Shown: positions 39,253-52,189, counted from the first letter of the stretch. The stretch is 64,000 nt of DNA from Anseranas semipalmata (GCA_013399115.1 VXAA01000962.1:299787-363786); one strand, 5' to 3'. Numbers and translations are program-made. Notes: generated by a model from the letters alone, not told the origin.

Positions 39253-40996
39253 AAGTGCTTGAGGAATAAATCAGAAGCTGCAAATTACAGAAGTGCAATA
39301 GTGTATATGACCTCCACCTTGAGGCAAGTGAACAACTTTAAAGAAGAAATGAGGTCTGGTTCCTTCTTTCCCTCCTCCCTCTGACCCAGTCATTCAGGTA
39401 TTAGTACGCTCAAGCACAATGTGATAGAACTAGATATAATTTTGTTTTATTCACCTGTGAGAATTCAAACCAATACCTCATTTGAGGTATGAAACCTCAA
39501 TCCTATTTACAAAATAATATTTTATTTAAGGAACTCCATTACAAAAGATGCCACCATAGCTACCCTTTCTTTTATACCAACATTTGAAAAATGGCTTCAG
39601 AAAAAGGGTGCAAGACAGCAATACCCACATGAGGAAGGACAGTTTCTCAGTGGAGCAGAATAAGGTACTGAGGATCCAGAGGTGAGACTGAATTTCATGT
39701 TAGGTACCTTAAACATCCTGCCCATTATTTTGGTGTTAGGTAAGAAATATTCAGTAAATTGAGATCAATTCTGTTCTGAGGCACATAGTTCCCTATGTAT
39801 TATTGTATGAGCACTACAGTAACTCAGCTTAAACCATGGATGCACAGAGAGAGTCACCCAAAAATAATCAATTCAACACACTTTTTCAGCACCTTTTTGC
39901 ATTTGGACTTTGGTACCACAAAATTAATTTCTAAAGAAACAGAGCGCAGCATAAAAAAATTCCTTTGAGGAAACCTACTTCTGTGCATGAGGATACTGCA
40001 GTATTTCTTCCCGGGACAGCTAACTGCTACTGCAGGTAACACACCACCAGCAACATGAAGCTCCTCATCTCATCACAGACAAACTGCACAAAGATACCCT
40101 CTTCCGCACAAGGCTTAATCCTTAAAATGCAGATTGAGCCAAGAGCCTCATGCTGACCATTGCTTTAAGTAAATTATTTTAAATGACTACACTTTTTTAT
40201 GACTATTTCAACCACTTTATTTGTTTTGTATTGTCCTTGATAGCTAATAAGAAAGTGATTTTCTATTTCTTGAGCGATGATTCATTTTGAGTTCAGCACT
40301 TCCTCAGGGAAATGATGCAGACAGAAGCCAGACAGCCTCTACCTTGAAGAAAGCACGTTCCATGCAGAAAACTCCCAACACACAAATAGTCTGTCACTGT
40401 GTGAAATCACACACCACGGCCCTTCCCAGTTCCTTTCCCTTACAGCCTCTTCACATCAGCTTCACTCAGATCCTTCCAAGAAACCTATCCCTTCGGGGCT
40501 CTTTACCTTCTCCTCTTTCCACATAAACAACTCTCTCCTTTCCTTTCCATTCCTTCTCCCCTCCTACGGAAGAAAACACAGAAGCAGGACGTTTCTTCTT
40601 TTTGCTTGGCTGGTTATTTTGCTGTTCCCTTTCCCACAGCTTATGCCTGTTATCAGCTGCTTGGACCAGGAGCAAACTCCTTCTGTGTCAAAATACAGGT
40701 TGGAAGTCCCTCGTAACTAACAAAACATATTCTTAATGTTAATATATGGTCTGAATTTCGAGATTGAACAGATTGCATGGTAGCCATCTCCACCTTACAT
40801 GTTGTCTTTTATTTCTGTATTCTCCACCAGATGTGTGGACACTGCCATGAAACAGAAGAAGGTTCTGCAGGAAGCAGGAAAGATTTTGTTGATCTGTTTT
40901 AAGGGAAAATTAAGTAAACAATTTGATGTGCACGTTAAAAAGGCAAGTTTACCTGATGTGTTAAACAAATTATTTTCTGTTGAGCTGAAGGAGGGA

Positions 40997-41120
40997 TAAT
41001 CATAGAATAATTTAGGTTGGAATGACCTTTGGACATCACTTGACCCAGCCCCCACTTAATGCTGGGCTCACTTCAAAGTTAGTTGCTAATGGCCTTGTGC
41101 TCAACAGAGTGTTTTAACAA
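40997..41120 (-). mobile_element. CR1 LINE, diverged 3' end fragment
   Basis: The plus strand reads ATCATAGAATAATTTAGGTTGG, AATGACCTTTGGACATCACTTGACC, then TTCAAAGTTAGTTGCTAATGG, CCTTGTGCTCAACAGAGT. These match, with substitutions, the reverse complement of a CR1 tail of the subfamily with a TTCGAAGTTAG block. The far boundary is unclear and may reach about 41150. Confidence 0.85.
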
Positions 41121-41509
41121 GGCCCTGGGGAGGTTGCTTGAGTATTCTGCTGTTCAGAGTTTTATGAGTTAATTCTCATTTTTTGAAAGAGAAAATCAAA
41201 ACTGATAAAAGGTCAACTCAGAAGAGTTTGGTGAGCTTAGATGAGACAGCTAAAGTCTGAGAAGGGAGTACAACTGGCTTTTATAAATGCAGCAAGACAA
41301 AATGACAGGAGAAAAACAATCAGAGGCAGCATACAGGTGGCACAGGAACAAAGAAGTTCAAACTGGTGATTGAAATTTTAGCTGGGAACTTAAAAAAGGT
41401 ACTAAAATATTACGGAAGCAGCCATCCGATTTGAGGTAAGGGGGCACAACCTCACCTGTTCTTACAATGCTCGCTGATAAATTTGTTAGAAAGAGCTGAT
41501 TTAGTTTCA

Positions 41510-41592
41510 ACTTCTGGGAGCTGGACTAGATCCGAGGATGGCCCCTCCAGTTCCCCTCCACATGCTTTTAAATAATCTCAGTCTGTGATCCT
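41510..41592 (+). mobile_element. CR1 LINE, diverged 3' tail
   Basis: CTTCTGGGAGCTGGACTAGA, then GGCCCCTCCAGTTCCCCTCC and AATAATCTCAGTCTGTGATC correspond to the GGACTAGATGATCTC...GGTCCCTTCCAACC...ATTCTGTGATTCT pattern in the sense orientation, with many changes. It points opposite to the copy at 40997-41120. Confidence 0.6.
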
Positions 41593-42267
41593 GGCAGCCT
41601 GATGATTGTTACATGATGTAGTACACACAACTGCCTAAGTTAATATCTCAGACCAGCAGAAACAACAGAGAAACTCAGTCATTCAAGAAGCAGGCAGTAC
41701 CAAGAATCACATATGCAAGAAATGATGGGTCTTAAATTTACATTTCAGTGGATGAATGTAAAGGCAGCAGAGAACTACTTTCTAACCTAAGCTGTTGGAT
41801 GGATGTAAAGGTAATTTGGCCTGTTAGGTGGGTGTTAAGCAGCTGAATCAACCCCTGAACAATTGATATTGATTTATGAATTCAACTATGGGAGTGAAAA
41901 TTTTTATTTGTAAACTGTCTGCTGGTATACAGAGCTGACAAATTATCCAAATGGCACATGGCATAATGGCTATTTAGCTATATGGATAACCTTTAATCAC
42001 ACATTCATTACTGAAAATGGCTAAAATTATATTATTGCAAGCTGACAAAAAGTAAATGTAACCTTCAGACAGATCTGTAGTTTTGCCTTATTAAAATACA
42101 GTCTCTTTGTTTGAGCTTTTTTCCCCACTAAGGCCCGTAGGGGGAAAAAAAGAATCAGTTCCCTAAGAAAATAATATTCACTTATCCATTGCCTACCAGT
42201 GACTAAAGAAATAAAACAGAGGTGACACTACTCATAAGTCACACATTTGGCAAAGATAGATGTAGAA

Positions 42268-42268
<1 letters not shown>

Positions 42269-42308
<40 letters not shown>

Positions 42309-42320
42309 AGTATGTATGCA
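42269..42320. repeat. (TA)n microsatellite flanked by inverted arms
   Basis: About 13 TA units (42280-42305) are bracketed by CATACATA (42271-42278) and its exact reverse complement TATGTATG (42311-42318), making a self-complementary block of nearly 50 bases. Confidence 0.9.
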
Positions 42321-44074
42321 AGAAAGAAAATATTCCTAAAGGGTAAAAGGATGCTCCTGTAGCAGCTTGAAGAAATGACCTTCCAGAGATCACACTAGTA
42401 ATACTGAGAACAAAAATACTTTGCACTGGCTTTATTCCTAGTAGAGTATTACAATATAAAATGTTGTTAAATAGTCATTCAACAACAAGAGCAATCCTTT
42501 GCAATTTTTTGTTTTGTTAACAAAAGGAGGAAACCACCTTTCTACCTAAACATATTTTACATCCAGAACATGAAGTTTCACTGTATGGTTCAGTATTGAA
42601 TCTTTTCATCCTGGTATACGTACATAATGTACACATTCCAATACTGAGCTAAAACTTTGCAAGAGAGCTTCAGTGATGTGATTTCCTGCTACTGAATTCA
42701 CTGACTTGTAGTTTAAGGTCTGCCAGACAGGTACACCATGAAGGGCTGCACTAGTAACAACAGTGAGACTGAAAATCAGATCAAATCAAAAGACAAATGC
42801 TCAGCTGATCTCTGAAGTTGTGCTAACCACTTCTTTCCTCTGTCTGGCTTTCCCATAACCTAATGCTCACTGCCTTCATAGTGAAACAAGTACCAAACTT
42901 CTTGCCTGTATCTGTAACCATGCAGTTGATTTTGCTGCAACGTAATGGCTGGCAGATTTGTTTCCTAAGGCTTGTACTTCAGCTCTCTTGTTTCTTCTGC
43001 TTTGGGCAATCATTCATGAAAAACAAAAGCATACCCCTGAATTTCCATATTATTGTTCCTTGAAGCTGCCAAAAAGACCATCTTTCTCTCCACAAACATC
43101 TAGAAGTGTGAAATTCACAGAGCATTATAAGTTTGATTTTGATCTTTTATTTTGATTTTTGTTTCTACGTGAATTGGACCAGCAGTGAAAGCTACTTGTT
43201 ACCTAACTACCACAAACTTTCCTGATGCAAATCTGGCCCTAATACAACAGACAGGTGACCTAATAAATATTACATGTTCTCATGCTGAGTTCCCCAAAAA
43301 ATCCAGGAGGCTTATACACTTTAATCACTTGTTAAAATTTAAGAGACCAGTTATTCTATCACTTCTGATAGCACTGAGGCCATAACTTAGAACATCTCAA
43401 TACCAGAATTTAACTGCTGAGATGGCTTGTTTGATAAAACCAAATTCTATCTATCGGCATCCTCAAAGCATCTGAAATTAGAAAAGTGGTAACGATTAGA
43501 AGTGTTAAGATAGCTCAGTATCTTCATTCGGCTCAAGGGGCCACTTAGTACTTTCTGGAAGGTCTGTATAATTATGCAGCAAAATGTTAAACTGTATTAG
43601 GTTAAATAAAAGCACTAATTTTCTCTGCTGACTCTGCTGAAAAAGCAGACAGGGGAAATGAAACAGATCTCAAGTAACTAGCTAAGCTTTACATTGGCAG
43701 ATACAGAATCACACTCAGTTTTTAAAAGCCCTTTGTTTTGGTGAAGGGATTCCTGAACAACAGGAAATTTAATCTCTTGGCCACCTATACCTTGTTAGGA
43801 TTCCTTAACATCACTTGTTCAAAACAATTCATTTAAATTCTTTCTTCCCCACTAGCTGGCAGATGCAGAGTCCAGTTAAGTTTCATACAGCTCATGCCAC
43901 TAAGTGGCATGCCCACTTACGCCCATCCACATGTTCCATCATCAAAAATATACATACGTAAAACAGAAGTTACCAGCTTTGCATTTATTTTGTCTTTCTT
44001 TTCTCTAATTACCCTAAATGAAGCTTTGGGGGTTTCTCTACTGAGTTATCCCATCATTTTGCTAGCTATGCAAG

Positions 44075-44115
44075 TTCCCTTTAAATATCTTATCCCTTTC
44101 CCTTTAAATATCTTA
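44075..44115. repeat. Perfect 18-bp direct repeat
   Basis: TTCCCTTTAAATATCTTA occurs at 44075-44092 and again at 44098-44115 with a 5-base spacer (TCCCT, which repeats the start of the unit). Confidence 0.9.
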
Positions 44116-46101
44116 ATCTAAGTTTACAAGCTGCTCATAAAATCGAGAAGTTTATATTTTTCTACTTGTTCAGTCAGTGCACCTCGGAAATAGTCCAATC
44201 AAAACGCCAAATCTGTTTCCACAGGCAAAATAGAGTTCATATGAAAAAAAAAAAAGCAGATGATTTTTTTTTCCCCTGAATAAGAACCACAGAAAATCTT
44301 TTCTGGACTTGACAAAATTAATTTCTCAGGGTATAGAAATGCTAAAGCTAATCATTGAAAACAATTAAGAAATCAATGTTTTTTGTAGCCCTTTTGAGGA
44401 AGAACAGTCTTTGAAAGTTAGCGTAAGGACAGTCAGTGTTGAAAGCAGAGACAGACTTTTACTCCCAATCATTTAATTCAACGTCGTGCTGAAAGCAGGG
44501 TCAACTTGCAATGTTTGGCAGGTATGGCCATCCTTCAGCTGTTAAAAATTGTGTCCAGATCTTAAAGTGTTTGCATTTGAAAGACTATGAGTAAGGAAAA
44601 AGTCTATAAACAAAACACCCACTGATGAAGAAAATGTTAAGAATTTCTAGTGGTCAAGCAAATTAAAGACATTAAAAATACAACAAAATAAATCTAGTAA
44701 AACCCCAAAATGGCTGCAACACAAGACAATTTTTCATTTAGAATGGGACTGAAATAAAAGTGAATTAGATAGAGCCAAAAATTATGTCTGGCCTCTTCTA
44801 CATAATGTTCTACAGAGCCATCATGGTATGGGGAATTCAAAGAACACAGGATACTCTACATCCCGTGATGAAGTATATAACCTCCACATTCTAAACAGAC
44901 ATTACAAAACATTGTACCTATTTAAGAAAAGGGAAAAGAAACTCAACCAACCACAACCCAAGCCTAGGCTGACTTATAAAATTTAGTAATTTGCTAATAA
45001 TTAGAACTGTAATGGCTATGAGGAAAAGAAATACATGCATATTAAGGCTTCACATAGCACATAAGATGGTAAATTTCTCTAAAAGAGTAAAAAAAAGGAA
45101 ATATAGATCTAATATATCTGAAATTCCACCAGGCATTTAACTCATTATCTGATGACATTGCTGAATTAATAGCTTAAAAATAAAGTGGGAATCATTATAA
45201 GATTTGAATCAAAGGCACAAAAATGGACAGATAAGAAAACCAGTAGTGTTAAAGTGAAGATGAGCAGCAGGGAAATGACACAGAATTACTCAAAAATCAG
45301 TCTTGGGGTTGATCTTGGAATAAACTTTTCTCCAGGAGTGCTTAAGAGAGACTCGTCCAGTTTGAAGATGATGCAAGATAAGTACCTGAAATGTATTAAC
45401 CCAGTTTTCTGATAGCACATAAGACTGGGCTTATTATTTGTCAGGTTAATTCCAGACGAGGTTAAGCCTCATCTTACGATGACTTGGATTTAATTTTATC
45501 AGCAAACTAAGACTGAAAATTGTCTTCCTTCTCCTTGCACAAATACCCTTTCTTTCATAATGAAAAAAAAAAGAGGAAATGGATTTTGAACAGGTTGTTG
45601 AAAAAAGTTACAGGAATTCTGAAAATACTTTATGGTCATCTACAAAATACAACTTATCATAGCAATACAACTTCTATTACTCATAAATAAGTCTTTAGTA
45701 AACTACTCCAAAATGTACTGTCAATAATACAGACAGACAAATGGAGAGACGCAGAGGAGACCAAGGTTTACTATAATTACCACTACATGTATAAAACAGT
45801 AAGTTAAAACTTTATTTTGTTCAGGACGTTCATTAATTTTTCATTCAGCATGGAAACATTGTCTGTAATTGAAAGAGAGAAAAAGCATAGGACAGCAGAG
45901 AAAGAAGGGCCACAAAGTTATATTAGAAGCACAGCTATTTGTTTCCATAAGCACCACAGTATATGTACATGTTCCACCTGCACATTACAGCATATTTTCA
46001 TCTCCCAAGATGACAAATATTAGTTAGTTCTAATTCCACATTCCAAGCTTCAAAGAAAATAAATGCCTCCAATCTTTATCAGAGGGAGTAGCTTTTCATC
46101 T

Positions 46102-46156
46102 ACACATACACATGCGTACATATATACACATATGTATATGTGCATATACGTACATA
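46102..46156. repeat. Alternating purine-pyrimidine AC/AT/GT-rich tract
   Basis: Nearly unbroken purine-pyrimidine alternation built from ACACATAC, ATATATAC and GTATATGTG steps. It contains the hairpin CACATA (46127-46132), TGTA loop, TATGTG (46137-46142). Confidence 0.8.
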
Positions 46157-46639
46157 GAGATGGCATTGACCGTCTTGAGTACTTCAGAATCATACCTGTG
46201 TCTGAGTCTTTATATTGAATCTAGTATTATATATATTTAAAAGTCTGAAACAAAATTTAGCCATTAAAAAAAACTTTGAACGATTCCCTAACACTCTTAT
46301 TTACCAAAGTTAACCTTTTAACTATCAAGATGTTAATACCTTGTAGCTCTTTATAAAGACTTGTATCTAAAACAAATGCTAGTAGACAAATTGCATGTGA
46401 AGTTTAGATGATGCACACAAATAGAGGATAAAAGTTTTCAGTCCTGTTTTTATCTTAAGTCACCATTTCACTGCTGAGAGATTAAATTCAAAACCAGCAC
46501 TGTGAGACCAAAACACCCTTAAAGTTTCCATATTACAAGGAAAAAAAGTCTCCTTAAAACTCACGTGCACTACAAGGTCTGCTTTGCAGTAGCAGAAGCA
46601 CTTTGAAAGATTAATTTATAATTTAAAAAATGTAACCTG

Positions 46640-46880
46640 CACAGGAATATAGGTACCACCGCACCACAGACTGACTACGCTGTATGTCAGGTAGGTGCCA
46701 GGCAGCTGCAGAGCGCAGAGCTGGGGACGCTGTGGCAAGAGATGACCTCCAAGTGACTGCCAGCACCCTCACCAGCCTTGTAACAGGGCGAGTTGACCCC
46801 AGTGCTGGGGAGATCCAGAAACCCCCAAGCACATGGGTGAGCACATTGCCAGTACTGGGAGAGAAGGATCAAGCTTGCCC
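46640..46880. other. GC-richer block of unknown nature
   Basis: About 240 bases with a GC content and CpG count above the surroundings. Open frames exist on both strands (plus 46684-46920; minus 46687-46932), again suggesting composition rather than coding. No known repeat was recognised. Confidence 0.3.
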
Positions 46881-47315
46881 TTCTTATTTTCCCATTAAAT
46901 CTACATGGGGAAACTTCTAAAGCAGATGGCATTTGTAAAGGTGGTAGCTTGACTGCCTAGTTTATTCCTGTCCACCTCTACACATAAAGTAAAGTCTTCT
47001 GACAGAACTGCAAGTTTGCTGGTGAATGCATGTATACTAGAAGCAGCATCTTTCAGGAAAACTTTAGCATGAGACCTTTCATAAAAAATCTTTTTTGCTT
47101 TGCTTTTAGAACTATTATCTCCTCTTCTCATCTTCTGCCTTTTTTTTCTGTTTTTGAGAAAGCATAACTGGAACTTGTGACAAAAGTGAGCACACTGGAA
47201 TCCCAAACAATATTCATCCAGTGAATAAACATATTTATCTTAAACTATTCATGGATTCTTTCATTTCTTCCTGAGCAGTTCATATTTTACCCAAATCAAT
47301 AGGAGCTGAAGAAGG

Positions 47316-47570
47316 CAAGCAACAAACTGAAACAGAGGCAGTTCTGTCTGAACATCAGGAAGCACTTCTCTGCTGTGCAGGTGATGGAGCTCTGGCACAG
47401 GTTGCCCAGAGAGGTTGTGGAGTCTCCCTTCTTGGAGATCTTCAAAAGCCACCTGGATGTGGTCCTAGGCAAGGGACTCTGAGTGGCCCTGCTTGGGCAG
47501 GGGGGTTGGACCAGATGACCTCCAGAGGTCCCTTCCAAACTCAGCCATTCTGGGATTCTGTGACTCTGTG
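47316..47570 (+). mobile_element. CR1 LINE, 3' end fragment
   Basis: Sense-orientation CR1 tail: CTGAACATCAGGAAGCACTT, GAGCTCTGGCACAGGTTGCC, CAGAGAGGTTGTGGAGTCTC, GGTTGGACCAGATGACC, AGGTCCCTTCCAAACTCAGC, ending GATTCTGTGACTCTGTG. It begins within the last part of ORF2 and is among the best preserved CR1 copies in the window, so probably younger. A minus-strand open frame across it (47598-47296) is a shadow. Confidence 0.96.
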
Positions 47571-49009
47571 AAGGTAGATTATTGTGCAATGGCGGCACTT
47601 AAGATGTGACATTAAAAATGGTGATTTCTTAAGAGACGTGATTCCAAATACATGAAGCAGATACATTTTGAGTATGTCAGTGCTTAAATTAGACAGATAA
47701 ATTTCACTTCTGTAGACTTAGACCCAATGCAACCTGGAAAAAACAGCTGGCTTGTGCTGGCTTGTACAGAGTTCTTGGCACTTCTGTCCTGCTAACCAGG
47801 ACTATTATGTGTGAGGCACCTGGCTGCATTTATAATCCAGTCTGAAGCTGCGAGGTGGCACTTAAGACAGGAAAAAGAGAAGGGAAATGTAACCCTTATT
47901 TTTTACTTCTAAACTGTGAAAATATAATCTGGAATCACTGGAACAGAAGAAGAAGAATCCCATGATACCATCTTCTCAGGGTTGAACCACATTTTCACTG
48001 AAGTATTTCAAATGAAATGATTGTTTCAATTTCCTCTTGAGCAGAAGGCAACAAGACATAGGTGGCATCATTTGAGAAGCAACTGAAACTTGACAACAAG
48101 CCCCCCTTCACTGCAATTCACTCTTTAAAGCTCTGACACAAGGTATGCGTGTGACAGATAGGACGACCTTTCTCACAGCTGCAGAAGAACAACCTGCCAG
48201 GAACAAACTGGGCATTATCTGAAGTGCAATGCTGTCTGACAACAGATGGCCTTCTTCTCCTTTTTCCTCCAAGACCCAAGCTTATATTAGAGCAAAGAAT
48301 AACCGAATACTTTGGTAAAAAAAAGGAGATAAAAATCATTCCTTGTCACTCTATTCAGTTGCTACAAGACATTTGACATAGTTGTTGTGTGTGGCAAATT
48401 CAACTTCCTGAGGGCTGCTGACTCCACACTTACTATGTAGTTTTCACTTTTTTCCACATGGCTCGAACTTATCTGTTCACACAAATGAATTCAAAACATC
48501 TACCCTAATATTTTATGAAAGCACTGTCCACTTGAAAATGACTCTGTAGAAAGCCACGTGCTACCATGATGTGGATTACACCTGCCCTGAATTCACACTT
48601 CTTTCTCTCCATATCCCCAGTTGCCCCAATCCTACTTTGTATCTCACCTGTACATTACATGGGCCTGCTTCTTAAGTTACTGTATCAGAACAAAAGCAAA
48701 ATCGTACATTATGCAAACATCTTTCAAAAGAAAGATCTTTTTGCAGCATATGCTGTTACTTGTCATCTAACCACCTTTGTCTTATGTGGGAGAAGAGTCA
48801 CTACATATCAGAAGGAATTATTTAGGACATGGCTTTATTGCGTGGCCTTGCTGACAGCATTTTGTAGATATACATGGAAGCATGTGACTAATTCAGGTTT
48901 ATACATATGCTGACTGTACAGAGAAGTAAGTTTGAATCAAAGGACAAGATCCACAAGAACTGTTTTGATGCTCTCATAATGATGTGCTTCTGGGGAATAC
49001 GAGGATCTA

Positions 49010-49300
49010 ACAAGTCACCATCAGGGAAACGGAGAGGTCCCTGTTCCCCACCAGCAGCCCAGTAGCAACTGTCAGAGCTGTGACAGAGCTGCAAGAGCAG
49101 GCTGCTCTGTCAGGGAAGGGTGAGCACAACACAGGCCGTGCCTGCACTGACCAGCGCTCGAGCTGAGTGAGCAGGGCAGGGTGCTGCTCACGGGCTCCAT
49201 CAGCAGCCCCAGGCAAGGCAGGGTGATGAGCCAGCTCCAGGGTCCATCCAGGCAGCCCAGCTCGGAGCAGCAGGAAATGGGGACAGAGACAGGTGACAGC
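49010..49300. other. GC-richer block with a 114-codon minus-strand frame, unassigned
   Basis: About 290 bases rich in CAGC, GCAG and GGGCAG steps within AT-rich intron. Minus-strand frames 49351-49007 and 49320-49072 are Leu/Ala/Cys/Ser-rich with no domain I recognise. It lacks CR1 landmarks and LTR ends. It could be an old retroelement fragment, an intronic regulatory block or plain compositional variation. Confidence 0.3.
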
Positions 49301-50959
49301 ATGGTCCAAATTCCACCCAAGAGACAAGACTACATGCAGACTTAGAAACAAACTATCTACACGATAGGTCCAAGGTCAACGCAGGAGAGAAGGCCAGATT
49401 CAGGACGCGAAACGGGCCCACCTAGAACACAGGACTATCAGTGCTTGACATGCAGAACCAGGGTGATCATACACCACACATCTAGAAAGAAGCACGACAT
49501 GTCAAGCTTCTTTGACAGTGGTTTTTTCACTGTTTGATTACCTCCATCTTAGCTTTCAGGAGTACCTGATATTCTGAATTCAAACTGCAAGACATGATGC
49601 TATTACAAATGCACTTAATTCAATTCATTTCCATTTCCTTCCCATTCAGTGACAACTGAATGTGGGTAAAATGCTCTCGATTACAGTGTCGAATAATATT
49701 GCCTTCCTTGCCAGTTGGAACTCCCCTCAACTTCTCGAGCAAATAATCTAGGGAGGATCAGCACACCTTTCTGATCCCATTCACACCATATGTACCAGCA
49801 GACATACATGTTGGCAATAAAAGTCATGGGCTACTACACCTAAAATAAAACTATTTTCCCTAGGACTTCATCAAAACTATGTAGTGAATTCTCCACATAT
49901 TTACAGCAGAAAAAACATTTAAATAATTCTATGAGATTAGAATACAGCCCAATCAGTAGCCAAGAGGGTGGTGTTTTTTTTTTAAATTTCTAAAGCTACC
50001 ATCACTCTATACTTCGCAGAGTGAATCATATTCAAAATTAATGTAACCTTTTAAATATTCTTGTCATAAACATTTTTTCTCTCTTCATCTGACTTCCAGG
50101 TCTAAATTCTACTCCACCATTTTATCAATTTACAGCTTTAAAGTTGTGAGTAATACTTTGATTTTTATATAACTGGATTACCGGATCCACAGCTGCCAGT
50201 ACAATTACCACCAAGACCTTTGTAGCCTGAACCAAACTACAGAAACATTTAACTATAACCTTCTTAAATGAATAACCAATAAATGAATATTCTTGACAAA
50301 AATAACACATCACCAGGAAGACAGTTATTTAATGGGTTTTATCATCCATTAAGTATAAAGTCTGGAATTGTGAACTATTACGAATAGACATACATAGAAT
50401 ACATTTTAAGCACAGCAGCAGTAATTTCAAGATGTTAGTATTTCCTAAAATGTCTCCAAAGCAATGCATATAAAAACATAATGATAAACAGAATTAGCTC
50501 CATACTTCACTTAAGAATCAAAGACAGATACTAATAAATTTAAGAGAGGTTATATGTATGAAGTTGAAGGGGCATATACTGAAAACCAGAAACACATAGT
50601 AAAGGTTATTTCCTTATCAGTGAGACAGACCCAAAACTAATAAATTTGGTGCTCAAAATGAAGGCACAATGAGGCCTTGCATCTGAAAATTCTACATTAA
50701 TACATGTATCCACAACTATTCTTTCCTAACTTTCCAAGTCCAATATCCTTTAGATCCAAATTGCTGCTCGCTCTGGACTCCCTTGTCAGACTACAGGAAA
50801 TGAAGAAGTGTTCTTCAGCAGTTTGTGTGCAACACGTGCTGCCCTAACATCTATCCCTTCCCTTCATCAACTCAAGCAAAAGGTGCCTGGATGAAAATAC
50901 CGCATGGATTAGTATCCGTCTGGAGGTGAGCATTTTGACCACCGTAATTTAATTACGTA

Positions 50960-51836
50960 GGTGACAGGACAGGGTGCAGCTTCAGCGAGTTTACAGATGA
51001 TACAAAATTCTGAGGAGGGGTTGAAAGGCCAGATGGCTGTGCTGCCATTCAGAGGGACTTCAACCGACTAAAGAAACGGCCTGGCAGATAGCCCCTGAAG
51101 TTCAACAAAGGGGAATGCCATGTCCTGCACCTGGGCAGGAATAACCCCATGCACTGGCACGGGCTGGGGGTTAACCAGCTGGAAAGCAGCTTTGCAGAGA
51201 AGGACCTGGGGGTCCTGTTGGACAAGAATTGAAAATGGAGCCATCGATGTCTCCTTGTGGTGAAGAAGACTAACAGCATCCCAGGTTGCATTAGGAAAAG
51301 CATTGCCAGTGAACTGCAGGAGGTGATTCTTCCCCTCTGCTCAGCACTGGTGAGACACATCTGGAGTGCTGGGTCCAGTTCTGGGCTCCGCAGGAAAAAG
51401 AGACATGGACACACTGGAGTGAGCCCAGTGAAGGGCCACAAAGATGACATTTGCACTGGTGCCTCTATTGTATGAGAAAAGGCTGAGAGAGCTGGGAATG
51501 TTTAGCCTGGAGAAGTGAAAGCTCAGGGGGATCTTACCAATGTGTATAAATACCTGATGGGAAGCAATAAAGAAGGCAGAGCTACACTCAGTGGTAAAAG
51601 TGAGAGGACAACAGGCAATGAGCACAAATTAAAATACAAGAAATTCCATTTAAACATAAGGAAAAGCTTTTTTACAGTGAGTAAACTGGAATGTGTTGGT
51701 CAGAGAGACTGTGGAGCCACCATCCTCCAACCCCACTGGACATAGCCTTGAGCAAGCTGCTTGAGCAGGAAGGTTGGAGTAGACGCCTCCAGAGGTGCTG
51801 CCTTCCGTCCTCAGCCATTAGGGTCCCTATGTGATT
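50960..51836 (+). mobile_element. CR1 LINE, 5'-truncated copy reaching the reverse-transcriptase core
   Basis: About 0.88 kb in sense orientation. It starts at the end of the reverse-transcriptase palm (SFSEFTDDTKF, the counterpart of the CR1 FADDTKL box), continues through the C-terminal ORF2 region (CHVLHLGRNNPMHW, KDLGVLLD, CIRKSIASELQEVILPLCSA, NIRKSFFTV) and ends in a diverged tail (TTGGAGTAGACGCCTCCAGAG, TCCCTATGTGATT). Stops and frame changes interrupt it, and most of the element upstream is missing. It is an inactive copy, more diverged than 47316-47570. Confidence 0.93.
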
Positions 51837-52189
51837 TTGCAAGCACTCTTATAGCATGCCATGTTTTGTAAAGGAACAGACAGAAAGTAGCAAAAAGTTT
51901 CTAGATTACCAGATTACCCTAAAACACTGTTACCAAGACCAGGTAAATTCTGAAACAGAATTAAAACCCAGATATAGCTGTTAAGTGAAAAACAATAACA
52001 AATAAATTAACATAAACCGTGAAGCATCATCAGCTTCAACCTCTACATCTGGCTTCATGGCTGTGTACAATGCAAAAAAGTATGAAACTTTACACTCTCC
52101 ATTTAATCACTGCAACTACTGTAGGAAACCTGAGACTACCTACCTGAGCACAAAACAGATTTGAAAAGTCAAAGTTAAACATCAAGAAT

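Noticed and set aside
49561..49600. Minus-strand CTTGCAGTTTGAATTC resembling the LQFE part of the missing coiled-coil exon
   Set aside because: Flanking codons do not continue the expected sequence and no matching splice site phase was found.
51049..51625. Minus-strand frames of 135 and 94 codons over the CR1 copy at 50960
   Set aside because: Antisense shadows of CR1 sequence.
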